NCBI GenBank assembly: GCA_937136415.1 | Contig: CAKZOK010000094.1 | Coordinates: forward strand, 1-39,465 | From: an uncultured Cytophagales bacterium | GTDB lineage: Bacteria; Bacteroidota; Bacteroidia; Cytophagales; Bernardetiaceae | Reading direction: 5' to 3' | Length of the DNA: 39,465 nt | Shown: in pieces, positions 23,517 to 31,215 of the stretch | Numbering within the stretch: position 1 is the stretch's first letter | How the letters are laid out: the number at the start of each line of letters is the position of its first letter | Translations under genes and position numbers: made by a program | Notes under the pieces: generated by a model | Told to the model about the DNA's origin: nothing | The model's input: only the letters and a program-made list of their open reading frames with translations | Databases searched by the model: none

Positions 23517-24536
23517 TTAATGGGCAGCCGTCAGCTTCGCACGGTTTTGTTCGATAAGCTCTTCAAAGTTTTCTATTACTTTTGTGATAGGCTCTGTACT
23601 TCTGCCTCCTGCTGCATTGTGATGCCCACCACCTCCAAAGTTAGTACGAGCAAAATCAGCCACTGAAAATATACCGACCGAACGAAAAGACATTCTTACT
23701 TCATTGCCATAATCAATAAAAATAGCAGCAAAATCAATTCCTTTAATAGAAAGGGCATAATTTACAATTCCTTCTGTATCACCCGATTGTGTATTGTATT
23801 TGCGAGTATCTTTTTGTTTTAAGACAAAATAAGCAGTCTTTAAATCCATTCTGACTGTCATACAATTTGATAATGCATGCCCCAAAAGACGCACTCTACT
23901 TTCTGTATTGCTATCATAAATCATACGCTGAACATGAGAAGAATCCAATCCCATGTCTATCAAATCGGCTGCAATACGATGTATTTTTCCTGTTGTGTTG
24001 GGGTGTTTGAAGGAAGCCGTATCTGTCATAATTCCTGCATACAAACACTGGGCTGTCGGAATATCTATCAAATGCCTATCATTCATCAACAAAATAAAAT
24101 CATAGACTAACTCTGCCGTGGCTGCTGCTGTAATATCCCACAATTCAAAATGAGCAAAATCAGATTTTCCTCTATGATGGTCAATCATCAGAATAGGCGT
24201 ATCAAGGTTTTTTTCTATAAAAGAATCTAAAGGAGCTATTCGGTGTGGATTGGAAAAATCCAAACAACACATTAAAGTAGATTCTGAAATTAATGTTTCT
24301 ACTTTTTGATGTGTTTTGTCTGAATACACAACGACATCATCATTTCCTGTCATCCAATTCAAAAAATTAGGATATTCGGTAGGTGAAATGACCGTAGTTT
24401 GATGATTTTTTTTTTGTAAATAGAGAGATAAAGCCAAACAAGAACCCAAAGCATCGGCATCAGGGCGTTGATGTGGAAAGATGACCACCTTTTGAGGAGT
24501 GCTTAAAAGTTCTGATAGACCTGCTAAATTTTGCAT
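23517..24536 (-). CDS. nrnA: DHH/DHHA1 phosphoesterase, NrnA-like
   Basis: The 339-residue protein has the DHH fold: FPHQRPDADALGSCLALSLY (motif I, D-x-D), CLDFSNPHRIAP (motif II), the DHH motif in ILMIDHHRGKSDF, and ITAAATAELVYDF with the motif IV aspartate in IMTDTASF. The DHHA1 domain ends with FGGGGHHNAAGGRS, which binds substrate. NrnA-type enzymes degrade short oligoribonucleotides (nano-RNA) and dephosphorylate pAp, using Mn2+. Length matches the family (about 320-340). It is divergent from hemF across a 383-base gap and upstream of the FKBP array. Confidence 0.9.
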   Translation of the reverse strand: MQNLAGLSELLSTPQKVVIFPHQRPDADALGSCLALSLYLQKKNHQTTVISPTEYPNFLNWMTGNDDVVVYSDKTHQKVETLISESTLMCCLDFSNPHRIAPLDSFIEKNLDTPILMIDHHRGKSDFAHFELWDITAAATAELVYDFILLMNDRHLIDIPTAQCLYAGIMTDTASFKHPNTTGKIHRIAADLIDMGLDSSHVQRMIYDSNTESRVRLLGHALSNCMTVRMDLKTAYFVLKQKDTRKYNTQSGDTEGIVNYALSIKGIDFAAIFIDYGNEVRMSFRSVGIFSVADFARTNFGGGGHHNAAGGRSTEPITKVIENFEELIEQNRAKLTAAH

Positions 24537-24919
24537 TCAAATACGCTTAGAAAGGAATTGTAAATTAGTAAATGATTATGTTGTAAAATGTAATAATGAA
24601 TTACAATTTTAATAAGCTCATTTAATTTAATTTCTATTCCTAAGTTAATAAATTGTTTCGATTTCAATAGAAAAACGTTACAAAGATACCAAAACTTTTG
24701 AGTTATTTGATATTTGATAGAAATGGTAATTTTTTATTTGAATTTATTTTTAACAAACTCCTCTATTTGCAAATCTATTTGTATTTTTTCAATAAAAATA
24801 TGTACAATTTTCTAGGCTAGTTTGTTCTTTTGGCAAGAATAAATTTGTATATTTTGTATTAGGTAAAAAAATAATTCTTATTTTTGTAAAAAAAATAACC
24901 TTTTTCAACAGCAAAAAAA
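24537..24919. other. Divergent intergenic region nrnA/hemF
   Basis: This 383-base AT-rich region contains promoters in both directions. I see no ORF or RNA gene. The only clear element is the rightward TATTTTTG box before hemF. Confidence 0.4.
24853..24886 (+). promoter_or_regulatory. Candidate hemF promoter
   Basis: TATTTTTG at 24879-24886 fits the Bacteroidota -7 box TAnnTTTG. The nearest TTTG (24853-24856) is 22 bases upstream, slightly further than the usual 19-20. The start codon lies about 34 bases downstream. Confidence 0.4.
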
Positions 24920-25855
24920 TTGAATAGCATAGACACAACAACACAACTCTCGACTGATTTTCAGAAGCATAAAACTCAAATTTCTACTTGGTTTCAAGAG
25001 TTACAAACCAAAATTTGTGAAGCATTGGAAAAAACTGATGGAAAATCTACCTTTCAGATGGATATTTGGGAAAGAAAAGGTGGAGGTGGAGGAGCATCTC
25101 GTGTAATAGAAAATGGAAATTTGATTGAAAAAGGAGGTGTTAATTTTTCTGCTGTCTTTGGAGAATCTCCTCAAAGAATGCTTCAATTAATGAAATTAGA
25201 GCCTGCTGATTTTTTTGCGACAGGCGTTTCGATTGTCTTGCACCCCAAAAGTCCACTTGTTCCGATTATTCACATGAACGTTCGTTATTTTGAAATGAGT
25301 AATGGAATGTATTGGTTTGGTGGTGGAATTGACCTTACTCCTCATTATATTTTTGATGAAGATGCAAAATTTTTTCATCAATCTTTAAAAAATGCCTGCG
25401 ACAAACACAATAAAACGTATTATCCAGAATTTAAGAAAAAAGCAGATGATTATTTTTATATTCCTCATAGAGAAGAAACACGAGGAATTGGAGGAATATT
25501 TTTTGACCATTTGAAAGAAAAAGAAGGTATTACAAAACAAGACCGTTGGGATTTTGTAAGAGAAATAGGAGAAGCATTTGTACCCATTTATACACAAATA
25601 GCCAACAAAAATAAAAATCGTCCTTTTTCGAAAGAACAAACAGAATGGCAAAAAATACGACGTGGACGTTATGTAGAATTTAATTTGGTCAATGATAGAG
25701 GAACTAAATTTGGCTTAGAAACCAATGGAAGAACAGAATCTATTTTGATGAGCCTGCCACCAGAGGCAAATTGGCAGTACGCACATGAGCCACAAAAAGG
25801 CAGCGAAGAAGCACAAACTTTATCACTTTTAAAAAAGGGAATTGATTGGGTTTAA
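24920..25855 (+). CDS. hemF: Oxygen-dependent coproporphyrinogen III oxidase HemF
   Basis: HemF oxidatively decarboxylates coproporphyrinogen III to protoporphyrinogen IX in haem synthesis, using O2. The 311-residue protein spans the whole family: QMDIWERKGGGGGASRVIEN near the N-terminus, VSIVLHPKSPLVPIIHMNVR, FGGGIDLTPHYIFDEDAKFF, ETRGIGGIFFDHLKEK, and the signature RRGRYVEFNLVNDRGTKFG with ETNGRTESILMSLPP. The frame begins with TTG at 24920; there is no in-frame ATG upstream, and the helix before QMDIW needs most of this length. A structured repeat and a bidirectional terminator follow the gene. It indicates an aerobic lifestyle. Confidence 0.96.
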   Translation: MNSIDTTTQLSTDFQKHKTQISTWFQELQTKICEALEKTDGKSTFQMDIWERKGGGGGASRVIENGNLIEKGGVNFSAVFGESPQRMLQLMKLEPADFFATGVSIVLHPKSPLVPIIHMNVRYFEMSNGMYWFGGGIDLTPHYIFDEDAKFFHQSLKNACDKHNKTYYPEFKKKADDYFYIPHREETRGIGGIFFDHLKEKEGITKQDRWDFVREIGEAFVPIYTQIANKNKNRPFSKEQTEWQKIRRGRYVEFNLVNDRGTKFGLETNGRTESILMSLPPEANWQYAHEPQKGSEEAQTLSLLKKGIDWV

Positions 25856-25933
25856 TCTATTATTTTTTAGTATCTTTATTTATATCAAAACATATTTTTT
25901 AAATCATGTTGATAAAAAAGAGCGATATTGTAA

Positions 25934-26054
25934 AAAGTATGATAAGTTATTTGGTTGTTGGTATCGCTTTGCTAAAACACTAACAACGGCATTGTGGGTA
26001 GTTTTTAGTTGTATAATTTTGCTATTCTAAAACACTTTAAAAAAATCATACTTT
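25934..26054 (-). repeat. Structured intergenic element, copy 3 (P1-P2-P3, minus strand)
   Basis: Outer arms AAAGTATGAT (25934-25943) and ATCATACTTT (26045-26054) are perfect 10-bp complements. On the minus strand, a 5' hairpin pairs GTTTTAG with CTAAAAAC, and the third hairpin pairs TTGTTAGTGT with ATACCAACAA (complements of 25977-25986 and 25955-25964) around a loop with TTTAGCAAAGCG, matching copies 1 and 2. The order long arm, third hairpin, short arm is the same in all three when read on this strand. Confidence 0.6.
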
Positions 26055-26071
26055 GTGTAACACCACCCCAA

Positions 26072-26111
26072 AAAAAACTCATTCCATAAAAAATTATAGA
26101 ATGAGTTTTTT
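26072..26111. terminator. Bidirectional terminator hemF / M1 peptidase
   Basis: AAAAAACTCATTC (26072-26084) and GAATGAGTTTTTT (26099-26111) pair perfectly over 13 bp between two convergent genes, with T-runs for both directions. Confidence 0.92.
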
Positions 26112-26143
26112 GGTTTGTAACAATTTGATTTAATCAAATGCTA

Positions 26144-28477
26144 TTATTTATTTTTCTTCTTATTCAACTGCATCGGATTAGGAGAAGAATAACTAGCATC
26201 TTTTCTGTAAAGCTCAAAACGAGTCGGAACTTCCTTGCGAGGATACGCATTATTATATACATCTGTATCAGCCGTTTCCAAAACGGGGTCTAATTGAAAA
26301 GAAACTACTTTTTTCTTAGTCATGAAGACTTTGCTAAACATTGCATTGTTTTTTCTCCATACTTCAGCAGGGATTTTTTGAGTTTCTTTGCTTCCATCAG
26401 CATAAGTAAATTCAATAATTACAGGCATTACAAGTCCACCTATATTTTTGAAATCTACTTGATAAAAATAAGGATTGTTTTTGATAAAATCACGCTCTTC
26501 ATCTGTCAAGCCACTCATATAATCTTCATAATTACTTTTTGCTTCAGCAGCAGTAGTACTTCCATCATAAGAATTATAAAAGTCTTTAAGCTCTGGGCGA
26601 CGCTCCAAACGAGTTGTTTTGAGAGCTGTTTTGTTTCTCTGTGATGTAATACTTTCCTGTTTTTTTGCATTTGCTTTTGCTATTTGTGCATTTGCAGAAT
26701 TTGGTTCAAAGAAAGTTACATTTTCAATAGAAATATCTACATTATCCGTTGTGTAGAACCAACCCCACCAAAACCAATCTAAATCAGTTCCAGAAGCATC
26801 TTCCATTGTACGGAAAAAGTCTGCAGGTTTTGGGTGTTTGAATGCCCAACGCTGCGAATATTGTTTAAAAGCATAATCAAAAAGCTCTCTTCCCATTACT
26901 GTTTCTCTCAAAATATTAAGAGCAGTTGCAGGCTTTCCATAGGCATTGTTTCCAAACTGTAAAATAGATTCTGAGTTTGTCATGATTGGCATAATTCCCG
27001 CTTTCGAACCCTTCATATAATCTACAATATCTTTTGCATTTCCACGTCTTGACGGATAATCACGTTGCCATTCTTCTTCTGTAATAAATTGCATAAATGT
27101 ATTCAAACCTTCGTCCATCCATGTCCAATGACGTTCATCAGAATTGATAATCATAGGGAAAAAATTGTGTCCAACTTCGTGAATAATTACTGAAATCATT
27201 GCATATTTGATACGGTCAGAGTATGTTCCATCTGTTTCTGGTCTTCCACCATTAAAACAAATCATTGGATATTCCATTCCCCAAACAGGTCCATGAACCG
27301 AAATAGCCACAGGATAAGGGTAGTCAATCGTATGTTTTGAGTACACTTCTAAGGTATGTGCCACAGCTTCCGTAGAATACTGTCCCCAAAGTGGATTTCC
27401 TTCTTTTGGATAATACGACATTGCCATTACATTTTTTCCATTTGGCATTTTGACAGCCATTGCGTCCCAAATAAATTTTCTAGAGCTTGCAAAAGCAAAA
27501 TCACGTACATTTTCTGCTTTAAATTTCCATGTTTTTGTGTCTTTAGCTTTGTTTTTTTCTGCTTTAGTTGCTTCGTTTTGTGTTACAATTACTACTGGAA
27601 CATTTGATTTTTGTGCTTTTGCCCAACGTTGTTTTTGCTCTACATTCAATACTTCATCTGGGTTTTGAAGTACGCCTGTTGCGCCCAATACATGGTCAGC
27701 AGGAACAGTCATTTCTACTTCATAATCTCCAAATTCTAAAGCAAATTCGCCACGACCTAAAAATTGTTTGTGCAACCAACCATTTACGTCATCATAAACA
27801 GCCATTCTTGGAAAGAATTGAGCAATTTCGTACAAATAATTATCATCTTTTTTGAAATATTCATAACCACTTCTTCCACCATATTTTAATTGGTCTTGAA
27901 TGTTATAACTCCATTTTATTTGAAAAGAATATTTCTCATTGGGTTTTAATGTTGTTGGCAAGTCTATTCTCATCATTGTTCTATTGATGGTAAAAGGAAG
28001 TTTTGTTCCTTCTGCTGTCATTACAGCCTCAATATTAAAACCACCTTCAAAATCAGAGTTTCCTGTTACACGAGAAATTCCACTAAGTGAATTTTTTGCA
28101 TTTAGAGTTCCTGTCGAAGTTTTGTAGGTGTCAGAATCTTTTGCTCTCATATTTTGGTCTAATTGTACCCAAAAATAAGGAAGTTCGTCTGGCGAATTGT
28201 TGTGATATGTAATTGTTTCTTGCCCTGTGATGCGTTGTTTTTGGTCATCTAAAGTAAGTTGAATTTTGTAATCTACTTTTTGTTGCCAATATTGATGCCC
28301 TGGTGCGCCTGAGCCTGCACGATAAACATTTGGTGTAGGGAGTTCTTGTCCTAATTGCTTAAAATAAGAACGGTTGGTGTTTTTATCTCGTTGTGCAAAA
28401 GCATTTTGAGAAACAAAAGAAATGCACATAGCTGCAATAAGAAGCAATATGCTTGAATAATTGTATTTAATATTCAT
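26144..28477 (-). CDS. M1-family metallopeptidase, exported
   Basis: From the ATG at 28477 the protein has 777 residues and begins with a signal peptide (YNYSSILLLIAAMCISFVSQ, cleaved after NAFA). An upstream ATG at 28531 would add 18 residues ahead of the signal peptide and is rejected. The N-terminal beta domain (YHNNSPDELPYFWVQLDQN) is followed by the catalytic domain with the zinc motif HEVGH in VIIHEVGHNFFPMI (about residue 430) and the third ligand Glu in WMDEGLNTFMQF, plus GPVWGMEYPMICFNGG, the M1 substrate-binding segment in place of GAMEN. It is probably a periplasmic or surface aminopeptidase. A single-gene unit between two terminator regions. Confidence 0.92.
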   Translation of the reverse strand: MNIKYNYSSILLLIAAMCISFVSQNAFAQRDKNTNRSYFKQLGQELPTPNVYRAGSGAPGHQYWQQKVDYKIQLTLDDQKQRITGQETITYHNNSPDELPYFWVQLDQNMRAKDSDTYKTSTGTLNAKNSLSGISRVTGNSDFEGGFNIEAVMTAEGTKLPFTINRTMMRIDLPTTLKPNEKYSFQIKWSYNIQDQLKYGGRSGYEYFKKDDNYLYEIAQFFPRMAVYDDVNGWLHKQFLGRGEFALEFGDYEVEMTVPADHVLGATGVLQNPDEVLNVEQKQRWAKAQKSNVPVVIVTQNEATKAEKNKAKDTKTWKFKAENVRDFAFASSRKFIWDAMAVKMPNGKNVMAMSYYPKEGNPLWGQYSTEAVAHTLEVYSKHTIDYPYPVAISVHGPVWGMEYPMICFNGGRPETDGTYSDRIKYAMISVIIHEVGHNFFPMIINSDERHWTWMDEGLNTFMQFITEEEWQRDYPSRRGNAKDIVDYMKGSKAGIMPIMTNSESILQFGNNAYGKPATALNILRETVMGRELFDYAFKQYSQRWAFKHPKPADFFRTMEDASGTDLDWFWWGWFYTTDNVDISIENVTFFEPNSANAQIAKANAKKQESITSQRNKTALKTTRLERRPELKDFYNSYDGSTTAAEAKSNYEDYMSGLTDEERDFIKNNPYFYQVDFKNIGGLVMPVIIEFTYADGSKETQKIPAEVWRKNNAMFSKVFMTKKKVVSFQLDPVLETADTDVYNNAYPRKEVPTRFELYRKDASYSSPNPMQLNKKKNK

Positions 28478-28531
28478 TGAAAAAAAATTGTAAGTAAAAA
28501 TAGGGAAATTAGAATTTTGAAATAAAGACAA

Positions 28532-29047
28532 AATCCTCTACAAAACTGATTTATTTGCGAAAGTAGCAATTTTATAACAAAAATTGGGAATGAAACCTTA
28601 TTATTTAATTAGAAATAACATTTCAAGAAAAGATGTTTGATTTTTGTGCTTTTTTATTTTGTATCTAAAATATAAAATTGTCTAAACATTGTTTTTTTGG
28701 TGTAATGATTTTAATATTTTTATTTAAGGTTTTGCAGATATGAAAGCCTTAATTTTTTAGTAAATCATTCAATCCAATCTTAGAGTAAATATAATAGTTA
28801 AAAAAAAACTTGTACTTTTTCGCTTAATTCTTGTAAGAGTTTAGAGGGGGATTTTCTTATGTGTTGAGATTTAGGTAGAATGAAAATACTATACTACTAC
28901 TGTACCCTACTTTTTTTGTAGGGTATGATTAGTTAAGGATTGATAGGATTAATAGGATTGAAAATACAGAACAAATTTTATATATACACAAATTCTTTGG
29001 GATTTGAACAACTACCAAAAAAGCGCATTTTGAACTCCATAGCCTTT
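28532..29047. other. Intergenic region with hairpin upstream of the M1 peptidase
   Basis: More than 500 bases without an ORF. TACCCTAC (28903-28910) and GTAGGGTA (28918-28925) form a perfect 8-bp hairpin with a T7 loop, possibly the terminator of the symporter gene. A short direct repeat, ATAGGATT twice, follows at 28947-28965. The part from 28532 to about 28640 should hold the M1 promoter. No RNA gene is recognised. Confidence 0.5.
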
Positions 29048-30796
29048 TTATTTAGACTCTACTTCCTTTTTCATAAATATTTGAAATAAAAGTCCCATCA
29101 AAATTACCATTATACAACCTATTAAGTTATACCAAAGAAAACCAATTTCGAATGTTTCTTTGAGAAAAATATAATGAAAAAGAATAAGTGATTCACTCAC
29201 AACAGCAGCCCAAAAAACAGCATTTGATTTTACTTTTTTGACATAAAAAGCAACCAAAAATATTCCTAAAATTGTTCCATAAAAAAGTGAACCCAAAATA
29301 TTTACAGCCTGTATCAAATTATCTAATTGTGTGGCAAGCATTGCAAAAAATATCGCATAAACTCCCCAAAAAGCTGTAAAGCCTTTTGATGCTTTTACAT
29401 AATGTTCGTCGCTTTTGTCTTTAATAATCGAACGTTTATAAATATCAATTACAGTTGTCGAACCTAGTGCATTTAGTTCCGAAGAAGCCGAAGACATCGC
29501 AGCCGAAAGCATTACAGACACCAAAAGACCAATCAAGCCAATAGGCAAATAATCTAAAACAAAGTTGATGAAAGCATAATCTAAGTCGTTATTACTTAGG
29601 TTTTTAGCTTCTGTTTTATTACCTTTTTCGATATTATTTATTACGGCTGTTGCTTGGTTTCTTAATTCATCATTTTTATTATTAAATTTTCTGATACGAC
29701 TGGCATAGATTGTATCTAATTCTATATTTTTGGCTTCAGCATCTTTTTTGGCTTCCAAAAACTCAAAAATAACTTCTTTCTTTTCTTCAAAATTTTGAGA
29801 GTAAAGAGTTTCTAAGTTCTTTAATGAATCAGCTTTATTAGGATTTTGTTGAATAAAAGTTGTTTTTTTATTTTTATTAAAAAATATTGGTGGTTGATAA
29901 AATTGATAGAAAGCAAAAAGAAAAATTCCTACTAAAAGGATTAGAAATTGCATAGGGATTTTTACCATTCCATTCATCAGAAGCCCTACACGAGTTTGAG
30001 CAATAGATTTTCCTGTTAGATAACGCTGTACTTGTGATTGGTCAGTTCCGAAATAAGACAATGCCAAAAACAAACCTCCAATAATTCCAGACCAAAGATT
30101 ATAACGATTACTGACATCAAATTCTAAATTAATGACTTCTAACCTTCCAACAGCACCAGCCACACTCAAGGCATCTGTAACCGAAACTTCCTTAGGCAAG
30201 AGCGAAACCAAAATATAACCTGCTGCCACCATTCCGATAAGAATAACTAACATTTGCTGTTTTTGAGTCTGACTGACAGCTTTTGTGCCTCCAAAAACCG
30301 TATAAGCAATTACTATAAGTCCAATAATTACAATCAAATAATAAATATTCCAACCCAAAACAGTCGATAAAATAATTGCAGGTGCATAAATTGAAAGTCC
30401 TGCTGCAAGCCCACGTTGAGTCAAGAAAAGACCAGCACCGAGCGAACGAGTTTTTAAATCAAATCGATTTTCAAGATATTCATAGGCTGTATAAACATTT
30501 AGTTTGTGATAAATGGGAACGGCAGTAATCGACAAAATGACCATAGCAATCGGCAAACCAAAGTAAAATTGTATAAAACCCATTCCATTGCCAAATGCTT
30601 GACCTGGTGTGGAGAGAAAAGTGATAGCACTCGCCTGTGTAGCCATAATAGAAAGACCGATAGTAAACCAGTTCATATCTCTGTCGGAGAGCAAGTAACC
30701 TTGTAAGTTTTTACTTTGCTTGCGAGTTTTCCAAACGCCATAAGCAATTATTAAAATCTGTGTCGCAATTAGGACAATCCAGTCTAAAGTATTCAT
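29048..30796 (-). CDS. Sodium:solute symporter (SSS family)
   Basis: The 582-residue inner-membrane protein has the LeuT-fold SSS plan with about 13 membrane helices. The sodium-site region is GLSIMATQASAITFLSTPGQ, followed by VYTAYEYLENRFDLKTRSLG, ALSYFGTDQSQVQRYLTGKS (the SSS signature) and LLVSVMLSAAMSSASSELNA. Between two helices lies a charged insert of about 100 residues (310-410), helical and Lys/Glu-rich, probably extracytoplasmic; I recall similar inserts in other Bacteroidota SSS proteins. The substrate (sugar, amino acid or other) is not predictable. The gene just upstream encodes a 50-residue membrane partner. Confidence 0.9.
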   Translation of the reverse strand: MNTLDWIVLIATQILIIAYGVWKTRKQSKNLQGYLLSDRDMNWFTIGLSIMATQASAITFLSTPGQAFGNGMGFIQFYFGLPIAMVILSITAVPIYHKLNVYTAYEYLENRFDLKTRSLGAGLFLTQRGLAAGLSIYAPAIILSTVLGWNIYYLIVIIGLIVIAYTVFGGTKAVSQTQKQQMLVILIGMVAAGYILVSLLPKEVSVTDALSVAGAVGRLEVINLEFDVSNRYNLWSGIIGGLFLALSYFGTDQSQVQRYLTGKSIAQTRVGLLMNGMVKIPMQFLILLVGIFLFAFYQFYQPPIFFNKNKKTTFIQQNPNKADSLKNLETLYSQNFEEKKEVIFEFLEAKKDAEAKNIELDTIYASRIRKFNNKNDELRNQATAVINNIEKGNKTEAKNLSNNDLDYAFINFVLDYLPIGLIGLLVSVMLSAAMSSASSELNALGSTTVIDIYKRSIIKDKSDEHYVKASKGFTAFWGVYAIFFAMLATQLDNLIQAVNILGSLFYGTILGIFLVAFYVKKVKSNAVFWAAVVSESLILFHYIFLKETFEIGFLWYNLIGCIMVILMGLLFQIFMKKEVESK

Positions 30797-30800
30797 TTTT

Positions 30801-30845
30801 TCAGTTATCAGTTTTTACACTTACCAGTAATTATTTACCAGTTAT
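30801..30845. repeat. ACCAGTAAT-type repeat upstream of the symporter
   Basis: The words CAGTTATCAGT, TTACCAGTAAT and TTTACCAGTTAT follow each other here and resemble the repeat at 17370-17402 and at the window end. It sits between the start codon of the SSS gene and its small partner gene. Confidence 0.35.
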
Positions 30846-30904
30846 TTATTTAGTAATATGTTTGTTGTTTTCTTTCTTGTATTTCTCTGTTTTTGAACTA
30901 TTTT

Positions 30905-31057
30905 TTATCCACTAAAATACTGTCCAAATGAATAAAAGAGAACAATTAGAAGTATTAGTTCGCCCAAAACAACACTATAAAATGTTTTCCAATTTCCAAA
31001 AATAGGAGGTTTTTCAAACTCATTTTGTTCTTCTTGGTTTTTTGTAATTTCTTTCAT
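30905..31057 (-). CDS. Small membrane partner of the SSS symporter (50 aa)
   Basis: A 50-residue frame reads MKEITKNQEEQNEFEKPPIF, then GNWKTFYSVVLGELILLIVL and FYSFGQYFSG. A polar cytoplasmic N-terminus is followed by one membrane helix (about 28-43). Small proteins of this plan (P-P-x-x-x-x-W near the membrane, a single helix, an F-S-like end) commonly sit just upstream of SSS symporters in Bacteroidota, and the same place here supports a subunit-like role. It lies about 110 bases upstream of the symporter start on the same strand. It is too short for most gene callers. Confidence 0.75.
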   Translation of the reverse strand: MKEITKNQEEQNEFEKPPIFGNWKTFYSVVLGELILLIVLFYSFGQYFSG

Positions 31058-31156
31058 AGGATTTATAATTTGAAGTTTGATTATTTATTCTGTCCTAAAA
31101 CTAATCAAAAGGTTGCATTTTTATACTACATTGAAGTGAGTTTAGCATCTTTTATA

Positions 31157-31192
31157 AAAAAAGGCTTGAAAAATTAATTTCAAGCCTTTTTT
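31157..31192 (-). terminator. Terminator of the AGCS symporter gene
   Basis: AAAAAAGGCTTGAAA (31157-31171) and TTTCAAGCCTTTTTT (31178-31192) form a perfect 15-bp stem with flanking A/T runs, 24 bases beyond the stop of the leftward AGCS gene. Confidence 0.9.
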
Positions 31193-31215
31193 AATTATTT
31201 TACTTTTTTGCCTAT

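Noticed and set aside
25842..26030. A 62-codon ORF after hemF
   Set aside because: It lies over the structured element copy 3, overlaps the hemF end, and has no conserved composition.
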